Source: Spirodela intermedia (taxonomy: Eukaryota; Streptophyta; Magnoliopsida; Alismatales; Araceae). Taken from it: a DNA stretch of 64,000 bases. The notes beneath the pieces were generated by a model. That model ran no database searches and was not told the origin of the DNA. It saw only the letters and a program-made list of their open reading frames with translations. A program made the translations under genes and the position numbers. This document shows, in pieces, positions 11,048 through 22,808 of this stretch (positions are counted from its first letter, which is position 1; each line of letters begins with the position of its first letter). The DNA lies in NCBI GenBank assembly GCA_902729315.2, contig LR746270.1, positions 1,582,501 to 1,646,500 on the forward strand, written 5' to 3'.

Positions 11048-12541
11048 ATGCAGGCTAGTCAAGGCCAGGGCCAGAGAAGAAGGTATCGCTCCTATCTGGC
11101 ATGCTTCGAAGGGTCCCCTGTGGCCGACTCGGAGGCGCAGCGATCGGTTGCCCAACGGAAGGAGGGCTCTCTGTTTACACTGTCTCGGTTCCGGAAGAAT
11201 AAGGAAGCCGTGCAAGTGGACAACTCTTCGGTGAAGGAGGTGATTCCGGAGAAGACAGTATCCAGCGGCCAGCACCCATCCCTCCCCGGCGCAGCTGAGC
11301 CTGTTGCCGAGGTGCCCATAAAGACGATCCCCCCCGCGGAGATGACAAGAAAATTCCTGTTGAAGAAGATTTTGAAGGTAAGAACGATCACCCGTCTTTC
11401 AGATTCCTATTCGTGCAGTTAGGGTTGACTTTTAAGGGCTCGATAGGGAGTCCCATATCGATCGAAGAACCTGAACTTGATCTTGATGTTTATTCGATCC
11501 AAATTCCGATTTTTGACCACTAATATGCAACCAAGAAGAAAGTCCTCCCATCCTGAGAGTCATGTGGCTTCCTCTGACCACCTCTAGGCCGGCGGCCGAC
11601 AAGCGGCGGAGGCCCGCTGTGCCGGAGCTATCCACTTAATTCCCTAAGAGCTTCCCTCACCCAACCACCCTCTCGATACTGACCATCCATTAAACCAGTC
11701 CAAGATCCATCCTTATGAAACGCTCGGCATGATCCGATCTCCAGCAACGATGCTCTTCTCTGGTTAAGGCGCTATTGCCCACATTATCAAAACCCAAATT
11801 CTCCTCCCTCGAGGTCTAGACGAAGGTATCGCGTCTTTCTATTGGGCATGATCGGGTCTTCATTAATAAAACTGCTCCTTTTTCCCGCGATAATTTCGTA
11901 CGCCGTGATTCCCAGACCTTTCCCTATAGCTGATCGATTCCGCACGCGGTTCCCTTTCTTGCTCTCAGGCACTGGTTTCACGGCACCACGGCGGCGACGC
12001 CAGCTCATTCCCACCGGAGAAGAAGAAGAAGCAGAAGCGGCAGCCGCCACCGCCTGCGCCGGCGCCGCCCCGCCGATCGGACTCTCCCAGCACAGACGTT
12101 CCCCGCGGAGCGCTGTCTGACTCGCCACCACGACCTTCTCGAGGAACCTCCGCCGCCCCCGGGGCCGCCGGCGGCGGCGGCGGCAGCAGCAGCAGCAGCA
12201 AGCCGGCCTCTCCTCGCGCCAACGCGCCGCCGAATCCCACCGCCAGGTCCTGCCTCGGCGGCGTTGCAGGATCAAGCAAGGGGAACAACAACCAGTTGGC
12301 GGGGCTGTCCGTTCTTGCGGTGGTGATGGTCGTGATGCTTCTCTCCGGCCGCGTGAGCGCCATTATCTGCACCTGCGTTTGGCTCTACTTCCTCCCTCGC
12401 CTCAGGGTGCCCGCCACCGGGACCAGAGAAGGAGAGCCGAAGACCCCCGAGTTGGACTTAGACTCAGACGAGTACAAGAAACGGGTCGTCCTCGAGGGGC
12501 TCCTGCAGCGGAACGGCCGTCGCGCGGCAGGTTTCTCGTAG
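11048..12541 (+). CDS. At5g23160-type single-pass transmembrane protein (2 exons)
   Basis: Exon 1 runs 11048-11377 (110 codons) and ends AAG with a consensus GTAAGA donor. Exon 2 runs 11969-12541 after CTCTCAG. Both junctions are phase 0, giving 300 residues. The start is the single ATG in GAGGTGATGCAGG. The N-terminal half is basic and polar with an early YLACFEG segment. The start of exon 2 encodes a Lys-rich then Pro/Ser/Gly low-complexity stretch from GC-rich repeats. One hydrophobic helix follows (LSVLAVVMVVMLLSGR through WLYFLPRL). The C-terminus carries the family signature LDSDEYKKRVVLEGLLQRN. Plant proteins with this membrane helix plus signature are annotated as uncharacterised At5g23160-like; no function is known to me. 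ClpP2 lies about 1.1 kb downstream, as At5g23140 lies near At5g23160 in Arabidopsis. Confidence 0.85.
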
Positions 12542-13662
12542 CTACTCATGTATCCTAGAAGTGACTTGGTGCGGGAGACCGAGTCGACTCGGCCGCTGCT
12601 TCTCTCTCTGCGATGTGTTGTACAGCTAGATCGCAGTCGCAGATGACGTGGATAACTGATAACTTCCCTCCTCGCCGAAGGCGAGGCCGACGGGATTCTC
12701 CCCATTATAGCCCCTCAACACAAATTTTCCCTAGTTTAAATCTTACAAAAAATTCGGTTTCTAATATATATTTTTATCTATTTATTGGAAATACTTATTT
12801 ATTATACACGTGTGCTATAAATGTTCCGAATCCAGGACCACGATACGGTGGGTCCCCTTGCCGAAAACAAACCCTCTCACGATGAGTGGTAGCTTAGCGT
12901 GGAGAATCTGCATTGGTAGACTGCCCATGTGGTGACGTAAGCAATTAGGGAGAGGCGGGGGATAATAGTCAAACTGTCCCCACTGTGGTTATCCTCTCCG
13001 CTCACCCGAGCACACTGTTTGGATGCGATTGCAGACATCGGATTTCCAGCACGCGATAAATTCGGGTAAACGGATCAGGCCGCCAGATGAAAGAAAAGAC
13101 CCAATAATATTTTAATTTATCATTAAAAAGCTATGGGCGATAAATTATGAAAATCCTCGAAAATTTTAAATTATATTAAAATATCCACTCTCTCTCTCTC
13201 TCTCTCTACTTTCTCTTCGTATTTTGCTCCTTCTGTCTCTGCAATATCGCAAGCTTCTGGACCGTCGTTGAAGGCTGTTACTGGACATCAGCGTTTTAGC
13301 CACGGCAGGGTGGGCCAGAGTTGGGTCGGACGTGGCGCTCAGTGATTGGGTTTCCTCGAGATTCGCCTTCCTGGGAAAACACGAGTTTGGGCTGGCACGA
13401 AACCCGGCCCAATAAGTACCAACTGCCACGAGCCTTTAATGGGCAAGAAGCAGAATAATTAAAATATAGGATTTTAAAAAAATAATTTAGTATTCAGATC
13501 CCATCACGAAGAAGATTACCCAGACGGCCTTCTTCTGGGTAGGACCCGTTACCGAGTACCCGATTCTGTTTGAAGAAGATGAGATGATTTGTACCCTAAA
13601 AATCCCCTTCCTTCGTTCTCCAAACAGGGAAACCCTAATTTCGTCGCTTCACTGTCGGAGCC
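12542..13662. other. Intergenic region between membrane-protein gene and CLPP2
   Basis: No gene seen. It becomes AT-rich after 12720 and has a short CT run at about 13188-13207. The final few hundred bases should hold the CLPP2 promoter. A minus-strand frame crossing 13549-14583 is the antisense shadow of CLPP2. Confidence 0.6.
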
Positions 13663-14451
13663 ATGTTCTGGAGCCGGATTGCCGGCGTCGGCGGGCGGTG
13701 GCTCCCTTCCGCAGTGGTCCGCCATCACCTCTCCGTCGCCGGTGCGCCGCCGGCCCGATGCTATGGCCTGATTCCCATGGTGATCGAGCACACCTCCCGG
13801 GGAGAGCGCGCCTACGACATCTTCTCCCGCCTCCTCAAGGAACGAATCGTCTGCATCAATGGCCCCATCTCCGACGACACCGCCGCCGTGGTGGTGGCGC
13901 AGCTCCTCTTCCTGGAGTCCGAGAACCCTTCTAAGCCGGTCCACGTCTACATCAACTCCCCCGGCGGCGTCGTCACCGCCGGCCTCGCAATATACGACAC
14001 CATCCAGTACATCCGATCGCCGGTGACTACGCTCTGCATCGGCCAGGCAGCTTCCATGGGGTCCCTGCTCCTCACCGCCGGGGCCCCCGGCGAGCGCCGC
14101 GCGCTGCCGAACTCCCGAGTGATGATCCACCAGCCGTCCGGCGGAGCCAGCGGGCAGGCGAGCGACATCGCGATCCACGCCAAGGAGATTCTCAAGGTCA
14201 GGGAGAGGCTCAACTCGATCTACGCCAAGCACACGGGGCAGGAGATCGAGCGGATCGAGCAGTCCATGGAGCGAGACATGTTCATGTCGCCGGATGAGGC
14301 CAAGGAGTTCGGACTCATCGACGAGGTCATCGAGCACCGCCCCATAGCATTGGTCTCGGATGCCGTAGAACGCAGTGAGGCCACCTCCTCCGGCGGAAAC
14401 GGAGGGATCGGGAAGAGCGCGAACGAAGAAAAAGACGAGACACCGGCATAA
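13663..14451 (+). CDS. CLPP2: Mitochondrial ATP-dependent Clp protease proteolytic subunit 2
   Basis: Intronless 262-residue ClpP (peptidase S14). Residues 1-33 are Arg-rich with few acids, a mitochondrial presequence. The mature domain starts near [20 protein letters not shown]. The catalytic triad is visible: Ser131 in GQAASMGS, His156 in MIHQPSGG and Asp205 in [15 protein letters not shown], which forms part of the active-site cleft, is at 98-102. The C-terminal tail from about residue 230 is polar and acidic, as in plant ClpP2. ClpP2 assembles into the tetradecameric proteolytic barrel of the mitochondrial matrix and works with ClpX to degrade unfolded or regulatory proteins. The ATG at 13663 gives the full presequence, and the coding DNA is strongly GC-rich. 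No frameshift or missing key residue is seen. The prefix and length favour ClpP2 over the plastid ClpP/ClpR subunits. Confidence 0.95.
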   Translation: MFWSRIAGVGGRWLPSAVVRHHLSVAGAPPARCYGLIPMVIEHTSRGERAYDIFSRLLKERIVCINGPISDDTAAVVVAQLLFLESENPSKPVHVYINSPGGVVTAGLAIYDTIQYIRSPVTTLCIGQAASMGSLLLTAGAPGERRALPNSRVMIHQPSGGASGQASDIAIHAKEILKVRERLNSIYAKHTGQEIERIEQSMERDMFMSPDEAKEFGLIDEVIEHRPIALVSDAVERSEATSSGGNGGIGKSANEEKDETPA

Positions 14452-15080
14452 TCTGTCAGAGTAAATCCCGAATTCCGCCTTCTTCTCCGTTATCTTCATC
14501 CACAGCGAATCCCCCCCCCCCCCGGGTTTCTGCCTGTTTCGATGTGATCTTGCATCACAAACTCCATGGCTTGTGGATGGCATTGAGATCTTCTTTCACC
14601 CTCCTCTAGATCAGTAGGGTGGTGAGCGCCCTCCGAGCAACTGACGAGCAGAAAGTCGATGTAATCCTTCAGATTATTCTCGATTTTGATTTTGATTTTG
14701 ATTTCGATCGCTCTCCCTGATCTGAACCTCCTATCGAGCTCAATCGAGGGGCCCTCTTTCTTGCTGTAGTCAGACACTCTGAACTGTTTGAGTGATTCTT
14801 CTACGCGCCTCCAAGAAACTCGGAAGAACAACAGGTGGAGGGGGGGGGGCTCGTCTCTGAGAAACGGGCGTGTTTTATGGGTCTGAATCTCGGTATGAGT
14901 CGTCCATCCCATTTGGGCCGGCCCAATATCTTCATCAGGCCCAATTTGTCCCACCGGTTGTTCCGCGCTTTAATGGACCTCGATTGGGCCCAGCTGGATC
15001 AATGCGCCGTACTTTGATTAATGAGCCTGACGTCTTAAATAGGGCTTCTACGTGCCGGGGAGGATAAGATCGGACCCGCC

Positions 15081-15111
<31 letters not shown>

Positions 15112-15466
15112 TCCCCTTCTTCTTCTTCCAGTCCTTCTGAGCCGTGACTCGGGCAGTGACTCCGTGTGGTCAGGCGAGTTGAACCGAGTCAGTGCGATTC
15201 AGGGAGATGTGACGTCATCACCCGCACGTTGTTGCTGTGATTTTAACCAGTGGAGATATTACTGGTAAAATTACGACGGGAGATCCGACCACTTCCAGTT
15301 CTCGAGACGCTAAAGCCTCTGGTCTGCTGTTTCCGAGCTCCGAACCCCGTGGAGACGGCAAAGCTAGGGTTTGACCACGGGATGGCGAGGATTTGATCTG
15401 CCTGCTTCCTCCCGGCGGAATTGCCCAAACTGAGGGCACTGCTTCGCACGATCTGCCATTTTCGCC
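14452..15466. other. Intergenic region upstream of STT3B
   Basis: No gene seen. It contains a C homopolymer at about 14511-14523, a G run near 14840, and a CT tract at about 15082-15106 that likely belongs to the STT3B leader. Open frames on both strands lack recognisable domains. Confidence 0.6.
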
Positions 15467-18400
15467 ATGGGGGTCAAGTCCGAGGAGGGAGCCAAGATCA
15501 CGTCATCGGCGTCGTCCGCCGGCGGGATCCTCTTCTCTATGAGATCCCTCAAGCTCAAGACGAAGCAGCAGGAGCTCCTGATCCGGGTCTCCGTGCTCTG
15601 CCTCGTCTACCTCCTCGCTTTCTCCGTCCGCCTTTTCAGCGTGCTGCGGTACGAGTCCATGATCCACGAGTTTGATCCCTACTTCAATTACCGCACCACA
15701 CTCTTCCTCACCGAAAACGGATTCTACGAGTTCTGGAACTGGTTCGACTACGAGAGCTGGTACCCCCTTGGTCGAATCGTTGGTGGAACCCTCTACCCCG
15801 GCCTCATGGTCACGGCCGCCTTCATCTATTGGACCCTCCGATTCTTCCGCTTCGCCGCCCACATCCGGGAGGTCTGCGTCCTTACGGCCCCTTTCTTTGC
15901 CGCTAATACCACCATAGTCGCTTACTTCTTCGGCAAGGAGATCTGGGACTCGGGTGCCGGGCTTGTTGCTGCTGCACTCATTGCCATATGCCCCGGGTAC
16001 ATTTCAAGATCGGTTGCGGGATCCTACGACAATGAGGGTGTTGCGATCTTTGCGCTGCTGTTCACATTCTTCTTGTTCGTCAAGGCAGTGAACACTGGAT
16101 CACTGGCCTGGTCGCTGGCTTCAGCGTTTGGGTATTTTTATATGGTATCGGCATGGGGAGGATACGTGTTCATCATTAACTTGATCCCACTGTACGTGTT
16201 GGTCCTGCTGGTCACAGGGAGGTATTCGATGCGGCTCTATGTTGCGTACAACTGCATGTACATATTAGGGATGCTGCTCGCTATGCAGATTAGGTTCGTA
16301 GGGTTCCAGCATGTGCAGTCGGGTGAGCACATGGCTGCCATGGGCGTGTTCTTCTTGATGCAGGTAAGTGATACCCTCTTCTTTGAACGAGATTTTCTCG
16401 TGATGGTCGTATATTCAATGTTTAATATGTGCCCTTGCTCGTGACGCCTAATCCTTGTCGAAATCACGACATGCTCTGATTTGAAAGTGCTAATTTTGAG
16501 TTATTTCTCTTCGTTTTTTGACGTTTTCCATGAATGCAAGGATTCTGACGCGGGTGGTGATTTTTTTGTAGATGTTCTACTTCTTAGGCTGGGTGAAACA
16601 CCTGCTAAATGATGCCAAACTCTTCCAAGCTTTCTTGAAAATTTCTGTGACATTGGCTGTTGGTGTGGGTGCTCTTGCTCTGGGAGTGGGAACGGCATCT
16701 GGTTACATATCGCCATGGACCGGACGATTTTACTCCTTACTGGATCCAACGTATGCAAAGGATCACATTCCCATCATCGCGTCTGTTTCAGAGCATCAGC
16801 CAACGGCTTGGTCGTCGTTCATGTTCGACTTTCACATTCTCCTTCTGCTCTTCCCTGCCGGCCTGTACTTCTGCTTCAAGCGCTTGACTGATGCCACAAT
16901 ATTTATTGTTATGTATGGCCTTACAAGCATGTATTTTGCTGGTGTGATGGTTCGGCTTATTTTGGTGGCAGCACCAGCCATGTGTCTTGTTGGTGCTATT
17001 GCAATCTCGGCCACGGTCAAAAATTTAGCATCACTGGTGCGAACAAAAAGTAAAAGTCAGCAGACAAGTTCTGGTAAAGGAACAGGCCACGCAAAAGCAT
17101 CACTTAAGGTGAAGATTTGTGCTTGCTATGATTCTACCAATTTTTTTTACTTTTGCCTCATAAAACGTACCGACATCCGTCATATGAAGTCTGCACATCT
17201 TTTGCAAATGTTGTTTATCTTTCGCTTGACGATTAATTCCATGTCTAGCATGAATGTCTACAAAGATAGGATGAAATTTCCTCTTTTTCTTTCCCACACC
17301 GTCCAATAGGATGTTGTTTTCTTCTTTACAGACTAATGATTTTTGGCTATCCCTTTTCTCTTTAATGGAAACTGAGTATAGACTGCTAGCATCAATGCAA
17401 AATGCTAGAGGAAAAAGTAATGAAGAATAAAGACAATTTAGTTTCCTTTGGCATAATTTGCCTCATAAACTTGTGTCTTCTAATGTCTCCCATGACACGG
17501 GGCATATTTGCTGTCTCCTTTTTCTAAATTAGTACAGTAAAATAGCATATTGCGCTTGAACTTTTAACTAGGGAGGTTGCTCAAATAGTCATATCTTTTC
17601 CCTCAGTTTTCACCTTCTATTGGAATGTTTTTCAAATTTAGGCGTACGCTAAGAAGATATTGCATGTGGTAGACCCTGATCTCCTTTTTTGGTTCATAGA
17701 TCCGAAGGGTGTATTAGCTGGGTCGATTATTATTCTGTCAGATTCACCTTGCTGAGGTCCTCCTTTCAATATAGATTGGGGTTATTTCGAATGAGCATCT
17801 ATTTCAGGAGTGGGTATTAACTTCTTGGGCATAAACTGCATATTAACTAATGTAATATTCAAGAGAAACAAGTAAAGAAGGGAACAGAAAAATTGCCCTC
17901 CAGCTGAATGTGTGGTTACTCTGGCATCTCCCAGTCCCCAGTAATCTAGAAAACTCTACCAAATGCCACCTTCTGTTCTCGCAGGTTGTAGTCAGAAATT
18001 ATCCATATGAGTAACTCATCTTTTTTCTGATTGTTACTGCATCTAGTGACCTATTATGTAGAGGCAAAGACAAGCACGAAGTTCAGCTGAGATGTAAAAC
18101 CCAAATAAAGGGTGACCATACGGATGTATCCACTCCCATACATGGAAGAATAAAATCACTTAAATCTTGCTAGGCATTGTTGGTAACCATTGATTTTCAA
18201 AATAATTTCGGATCGTATGCTCTGTAAGCCACCAACATGTGCTTGGATTGCCAAATTCCGCTGCTAACATATTTGAGTGTCCACTGAACCAAAGGATCAT
18301 ACCAATCTTTAGTGAAACCACTTGACATTTCAAACTTAAACCTTTGATTACGGTGTTTCTGGCCCTCACTTTGATTACGCTGTTTTGTTGTCTTAATCTC

Positions 18401-21400
18401 ACAGTTCTGGATAACATTTCGTATTTGTTGAAATTATTTGCAGGCTGCACTTGGTCAGTCTCTGCCTTTCCAGAAAAACGTTGCTATGGCTTTGCTTTTT
18501 GGGGCCTTTTATCTGCTTAGTAGGTATGTCATACACTGCACTTGGGTTACATCTGAGGCATATTCTTCTCCTTCCATTGTATTGGCTGCCCGAGGAGCCA
18601 ATGGTGGTAGGGTCATCTTTGATGACTACCGAGAGGCATATTTTTGGCTTCGTCAGAATACTCCTCCAGATGCTAAGGTTATGTCCTGGTGGGACTATGG
18701 ATACCAAATAACTGCTATGGGTAACAGAACGGTCATAGTGGACAACAATACATGGAATAATACTCACATTGCAACTGTTGGAAGAGCAATGTCCTCATAT
18801 GAAGATGAGGCATATGAAATAATGCAGTCACTGGATGTGGACTATGTTCTTGTTGTTTTCGGTGGAGTTACTGGATATTCATCCGATGATATTAATAAGT
18901 AAGAATCTTGTTGCCTTATAACATTCTATGGTGACCAAATTTCTCTGTAAACAACTGACGACATACATTTTTTATACTAGGTTTCTCTGGATGGTACGTA
19001 TAGGAGGTGGAGTTTTCCCTGTCATAAGGGAACCTGATTATCTTGTAAATGGAGAGTATCGCGTTGACAAGGGTGCAGCTCCAAAGATGCTGAACTGTCT
19101 GATGTAAGTGCGATACCATTAGAAGAGAATTATGTTTATTTATCCGATCAATGTCTATGAATATTTTTTTATATTTATCATCTAACACTGCTCAAGTAGC
19201 ATTTTCTTGGTTGACTCTTTAATTTCGATTATAACGCCTATGTTTTTTCCTGCCCAGAGTTCCAAAACTGGATGCCTTTGTCTCCCGTTAGGTTTTTACA
19301 TAGAACTATTCATCAAATAAACATTATGATCTCTCATGGTCTTTGTTGTTATTTCAAATATCTCCAGGCTTGCAGTTGTCCATTGCTTAGAAACAGAGAA
19401 AACCGTTTATGGTTGGATTCCATGCCTTGATACATGCTGTTTGTAGAGTATTTTTTCTTGAAAAGTAAACGTTAATGCGACAGTTGTGACAAGAGCTGAT
19501 TTTCACTGTCTGCACCTGTCAGACCAACAGATTGTAGGGTCGGCCAGTTTCTATTATAAATGAGATGATCTGGATTTGGGTCGGAAGAAAAAATCCAGAA
19601 AATAAGACTCACAGAAACGCATCCGGCAACGGAGGTGAATCAAATTGAGATGGAAAATTTTAACAGATTTATTTTTTAATTGAAAAAAGTCCCTCTAGTT
19701 CCCTAATTTGATGGGATTTAGGTTAACCCGACTCAGATTACAATCGAATAGCGCGTCAGGCAATTCTGCCACCCGATCTAATTTTGAATAACTATCAAAA
19801 GTCTATGTCCCCAATGGTTCATGAAGAGTTTTTCGGCTGTTACAATAGGTTTTGTTTTCAGCTGAATCCCAATGGGCTACCTTTTTTTTCTGGATTGTAT
19901 TGTAGAATCATATCAAGAGCTTCGTATTCGTTTGATCTCTTCTTTTCTTTGAGGGAGATGATTACATCTTTGTGCTGTCCCACTTAAAATATTCCTGCTC
20001 CCAATCTTTCATTTGTATTATTTTTATTTTTTATTGTAAATCCGTTTTACCACGTTCTTTAATTTCGATAGAGTGATTTGATTGCGTACAAGTGTTGATA
20101 TACTTTTTTCGAGGGTTTTTTGCGTGATAATTAACTCTTTAAATGACAGAATTAGAAATTTCCTGAATCTTGTTGAATGATAAACCGGTCCAATCCATAT
20201 TCACAAGATACTGCATGTTGATTTCATTTTGGGGCTGGAGATCATTTCATTCTTGGAAGCCCCTTGGCACTACTTGTGGGAAGGTTTATGTGCTGTGTGA
20301 ACTCGAACTCATGGCAGATTTTTGGTACAATAAAGTGTACATCTTTGGACCTTCATGTTGATTTAGCACGACAAACAGATCTGAGATTGGGTCACCGAAT
20401 TCATTTCCTGCTTTAACGTTTGGATTCTGACGCCGGAAATCTATCCCACCAGGTTATTATCATTAATTTCTTTGAACACGCCCAGGAAACCTTAATCACA
20501 TGTTAAGCATACACCATCCTTTCCTTCGCGTTATAATTGGCTTCTCTTCTCTTCTCTTCTACTCGATGATCATTAAAGAAAAATGAAAATCATGCACCCC
20601 CCTCAGTCGATTTAAGCTTTGACGAAGAAATCGACCGAGATCACAAGTTTATGACACTAGTATTGGAAACCCTCGATGAACTCGTAGTCAAGCTATTATA
20701 TGGATGAAATATTATTCATTGTAGGGTTCACTAACTATAGTTAACCTGTTAATGAGCGGCATATAATGCCTTAGAGTTGACTCAAAGTATCATGCCGTGT
20801 GATGTGTTATATTAGATGTTCACAAAGTCAAACAGAATATAGTAGAACCAAGGACCGAGAATGCCAAGAATGGGAGGAACCAGAAAAGAAAAAGAAAAGC
20901 TCATTGTGTCGAATGCCACCAGATCCCACCGCTGATCCACATCTTCAGTGACAAATCTCAATCAGAAACAGAAAAGGGGAGTAAATCTATTTTCAGTGAC
21001 AAATATTAAACAGCAGCTGCTGCTGCATCCGTCCTATTTACAGCTTTACACAGCTGGTTGCAGATTTTTTATTTTATTTCATACAAATCGATTAATGTGC
21101 TGGAAAACATTGGTTTTACACCAAATACATGATGATTATCTTAGGAAAAAATCTTGACGATGTGCATTATTTTACCCGACGATCAATATTCTTTTCTATT
21201 CATGCTGACAATTGTCATGCCTATTCAGCTTCTCACTAGATTTTTTATTTTTTTATATTTTTTAATCCGGTGGTCTACAGGTACAAGCTTTGCTACTACC
21301 GCTTTGGGGAGATGACCACAGAGTATGGAAAACCGCCCGGGTAATCTCCTCACCCTTCCCCTTTCCATCTTTGGGTGTAATCCCACGGTCAAACTCTTGC

Positions 21401-21645
21401 TGCCGTTGATCTTTAGCGCATCATGAAAATATTATTAGTGTGGGATTTGCTCTCAGACTCCTTATCGGTCAATAAAAATGTGTTCTTTCTTCCCAATGAC
21501 TTCCCCCTCCTGCAGGTACGATCGAGCCAGAGGAGTGGAGATTGGGAATAAGGACGTGAAGCTCGAGCATCTGGAGGAGGCGTACACGACATCAAACTGG
21601 ATAGTGAGGATATACAAAGTCAAACCCCCCAGCAACAGGCGTTGA
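15467..21645 (+). CDS. STT3B: Oligosaccharyltransferase catalytic subunit STT3B (6 exons)
   Basis: Exons 15467-16363, 16572-17108, 18444-18898, 18981-19103, 21281-21340 and 21516-21645 join in frame to 733 residues, about the length I recall for plant STT3B. STT3 is the multi-pass ER membrane subunit that transfers the lipid-linked glycan to Asn in N-X-S/T sequons. Visible hallmarks: the first luminal acidic motif [10 protein letters not shown] (Asp70), [10 protein letters not shown] (about 370-379), which is the acceptor-engaging SVSE loop, and SWWDYGYQ (WWDYG at about 560-564), which binds the sequon hydroxyl. Many hydrophobic helices lie between residues 40 and 510. NRT and NNT sequons follow WWDYG. 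The protein ends KVKPPSNRR. The short N-terminal leader [10 protein letters not shown] and total length favour STT3B over the longer STT3A; that call is less certain than the family. The introns after exons 2 and 4 are 1.3 and 2.2 kb, AT-rich, without coding content I recognise. GC content falls from the 5' exon onward. Confidence 0.93.
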
Positions 21646-22088
21646 CTTGAGACAAGAGAGATGGGGAGGGCCAACAGGCAAGCCAGCCCCTCGGTCCTGG
21701 TCAACGTGGACGGAAGTGTTCCTCATCTTTCCTTGGCCGATGTTTTGGTAGGGAGCAGTAGGAGTGCTTCCTTTCTAGATGAGGCTTTTTACTGTTTTAG
21801 AGGGCTACTATTTTCTGGGTGATGTTTCCATTTTAGGCTTGAGATACCTCTACCGTTGACCGAAATCTAGCTCAAGAATCCTTAGGTTGACCTGATCCCA
21901 TCCCTGGGTTGACCAACATCTTTCTAATGAGATTATCCATCTGAGTAATGCGTAAACTTGGATTATTTCAAACAAAGAGGGGCTCAGTACATCCACAGTC
22001 AAGTACAGGGCAGTGGGCGGTGGCGGAACATCAGTAGATTTCTTCACTTGGCGGCGGCAGCGGCGGCGGCGCGGCAACGGCAACCCTA
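21646..22088. other. Intergenic tail of STT3B
   Basis: Probable STT3B 3' UTR followed by short unremarkable sequence with a GCGGC-rich patch at about 22050-22075. No gene seen. Confidence 0.6.
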
Positions 22089-22282
22089 TTAAGCCGGAGG
22101 TGGGGAGGGCTCAAACAGTGGTGGGCAGCAGTTGCAGAGCCCACAGCAGAAGACGAACCACAGGCTGTAGAGAATTCGAGAACGAGGATGTGAGGGAAAA
22201 GGCAAAATGAAGACTTGGAGGGAGGGGGAGTGAGAGAAGAAGGGGATGCTTACCATGAAGCTAGGAGCCCATCGGCTCCCAT
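22089..22282 (-). CDS. Candidate tiny cysteine-rich spliced ORF
   Basis: Minus-strand ATG at 22282-22280 opens MGADGLLAS and meets a good GTAAGC donor. The exon is 22282-22254. After an 89-base intron ending in CTCTACAG, a second exon (22164-22089) continues CLWFVFCCGLCNCC, then a Pro-rich tail and a stop. The product would be 34 residues with six cysteines clustered in a hydrophobic segment. This loosely resembles cysteine-rich transmembrane (CYSTM-type) tails, but it is very short and I recognise no ortholog. It sits between STT3B and GS1 on the opposite strand. It could be chance; an unspliced reading has no comparable product. Confidence 0.3.
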
Positions 22283-22808
22283 GGCTGGCGCCGGCGGCGG
22301 CGGCGGCTGTGGGGGGAGCAACGGAGCCTCTTGTGGGATGGGGGGATCCATCGTTGGAGAGGGAGGAAGAAGAGGGATGAAGAGGAGATCTGTTCTTCTG
22401 AGAGAGAGAAGAGAGAGATCACCATCTGCCCTTCAACCGCCACCAAGCAGTCAAGTATTAGAGAGAGTGGACTATTTGAGTCTGGGCTGATATGGGTGGT
22501 CTGTTTTAGTAACACTGGGCCCGTCACCAGCGTATTTGGGCTTCAGCCCGTTTAGTACCTTTGTAGCCCAACAAAGAGATGCGGTTTAAAAGGCCCATTT
22601 TAGTGTCTTCATCACGTGAGGACTGTCGCCCTCGCATGCCACCCATTTCGGCGGCCAGCTCCCACCGCTCAAAAAACGCGGTGACGGGCCGCCACGTAGA
22701 AAGCTCGGCAGCTCTTTTCTGACGTTGATTTTGTCGTTTCTGGTTGGTTACAGTCTCCTGCTCCTCGCTAAGGCAGTAGCGCCTGCGCGGCAGTTACCTC
22801 GGTCGGCC
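22283..22808. promoter_or_regulatory. Upstream region of GS1, shared in part with the second GS1 copy
   Basis: About 250 bases before the GS1 ATG resemble those before the duplicate copy (about 26260-26502). Both carry a GCCCATTTT block, a GCCACSTA-type block near an AAGCTC, and a GCGCCTGCGCG stretch just before CTCGGTCGGCCATGG. This suggests the duplication included the promoter. No TATA box is obvious. Confidence 0.45.

Noticed and set aside
11787-12372. Minus-strand frames rich in Arg, Cys or Leu
   Set aside because: Shadows of the repeat-rich second exon of the At5g23160-type gene.
13549-14583. 344-codon minus-strand open frame
   Set aside because: Antisense shadow of the GC-rich CLPP2 gene, whose product has an intact catalytic triad.
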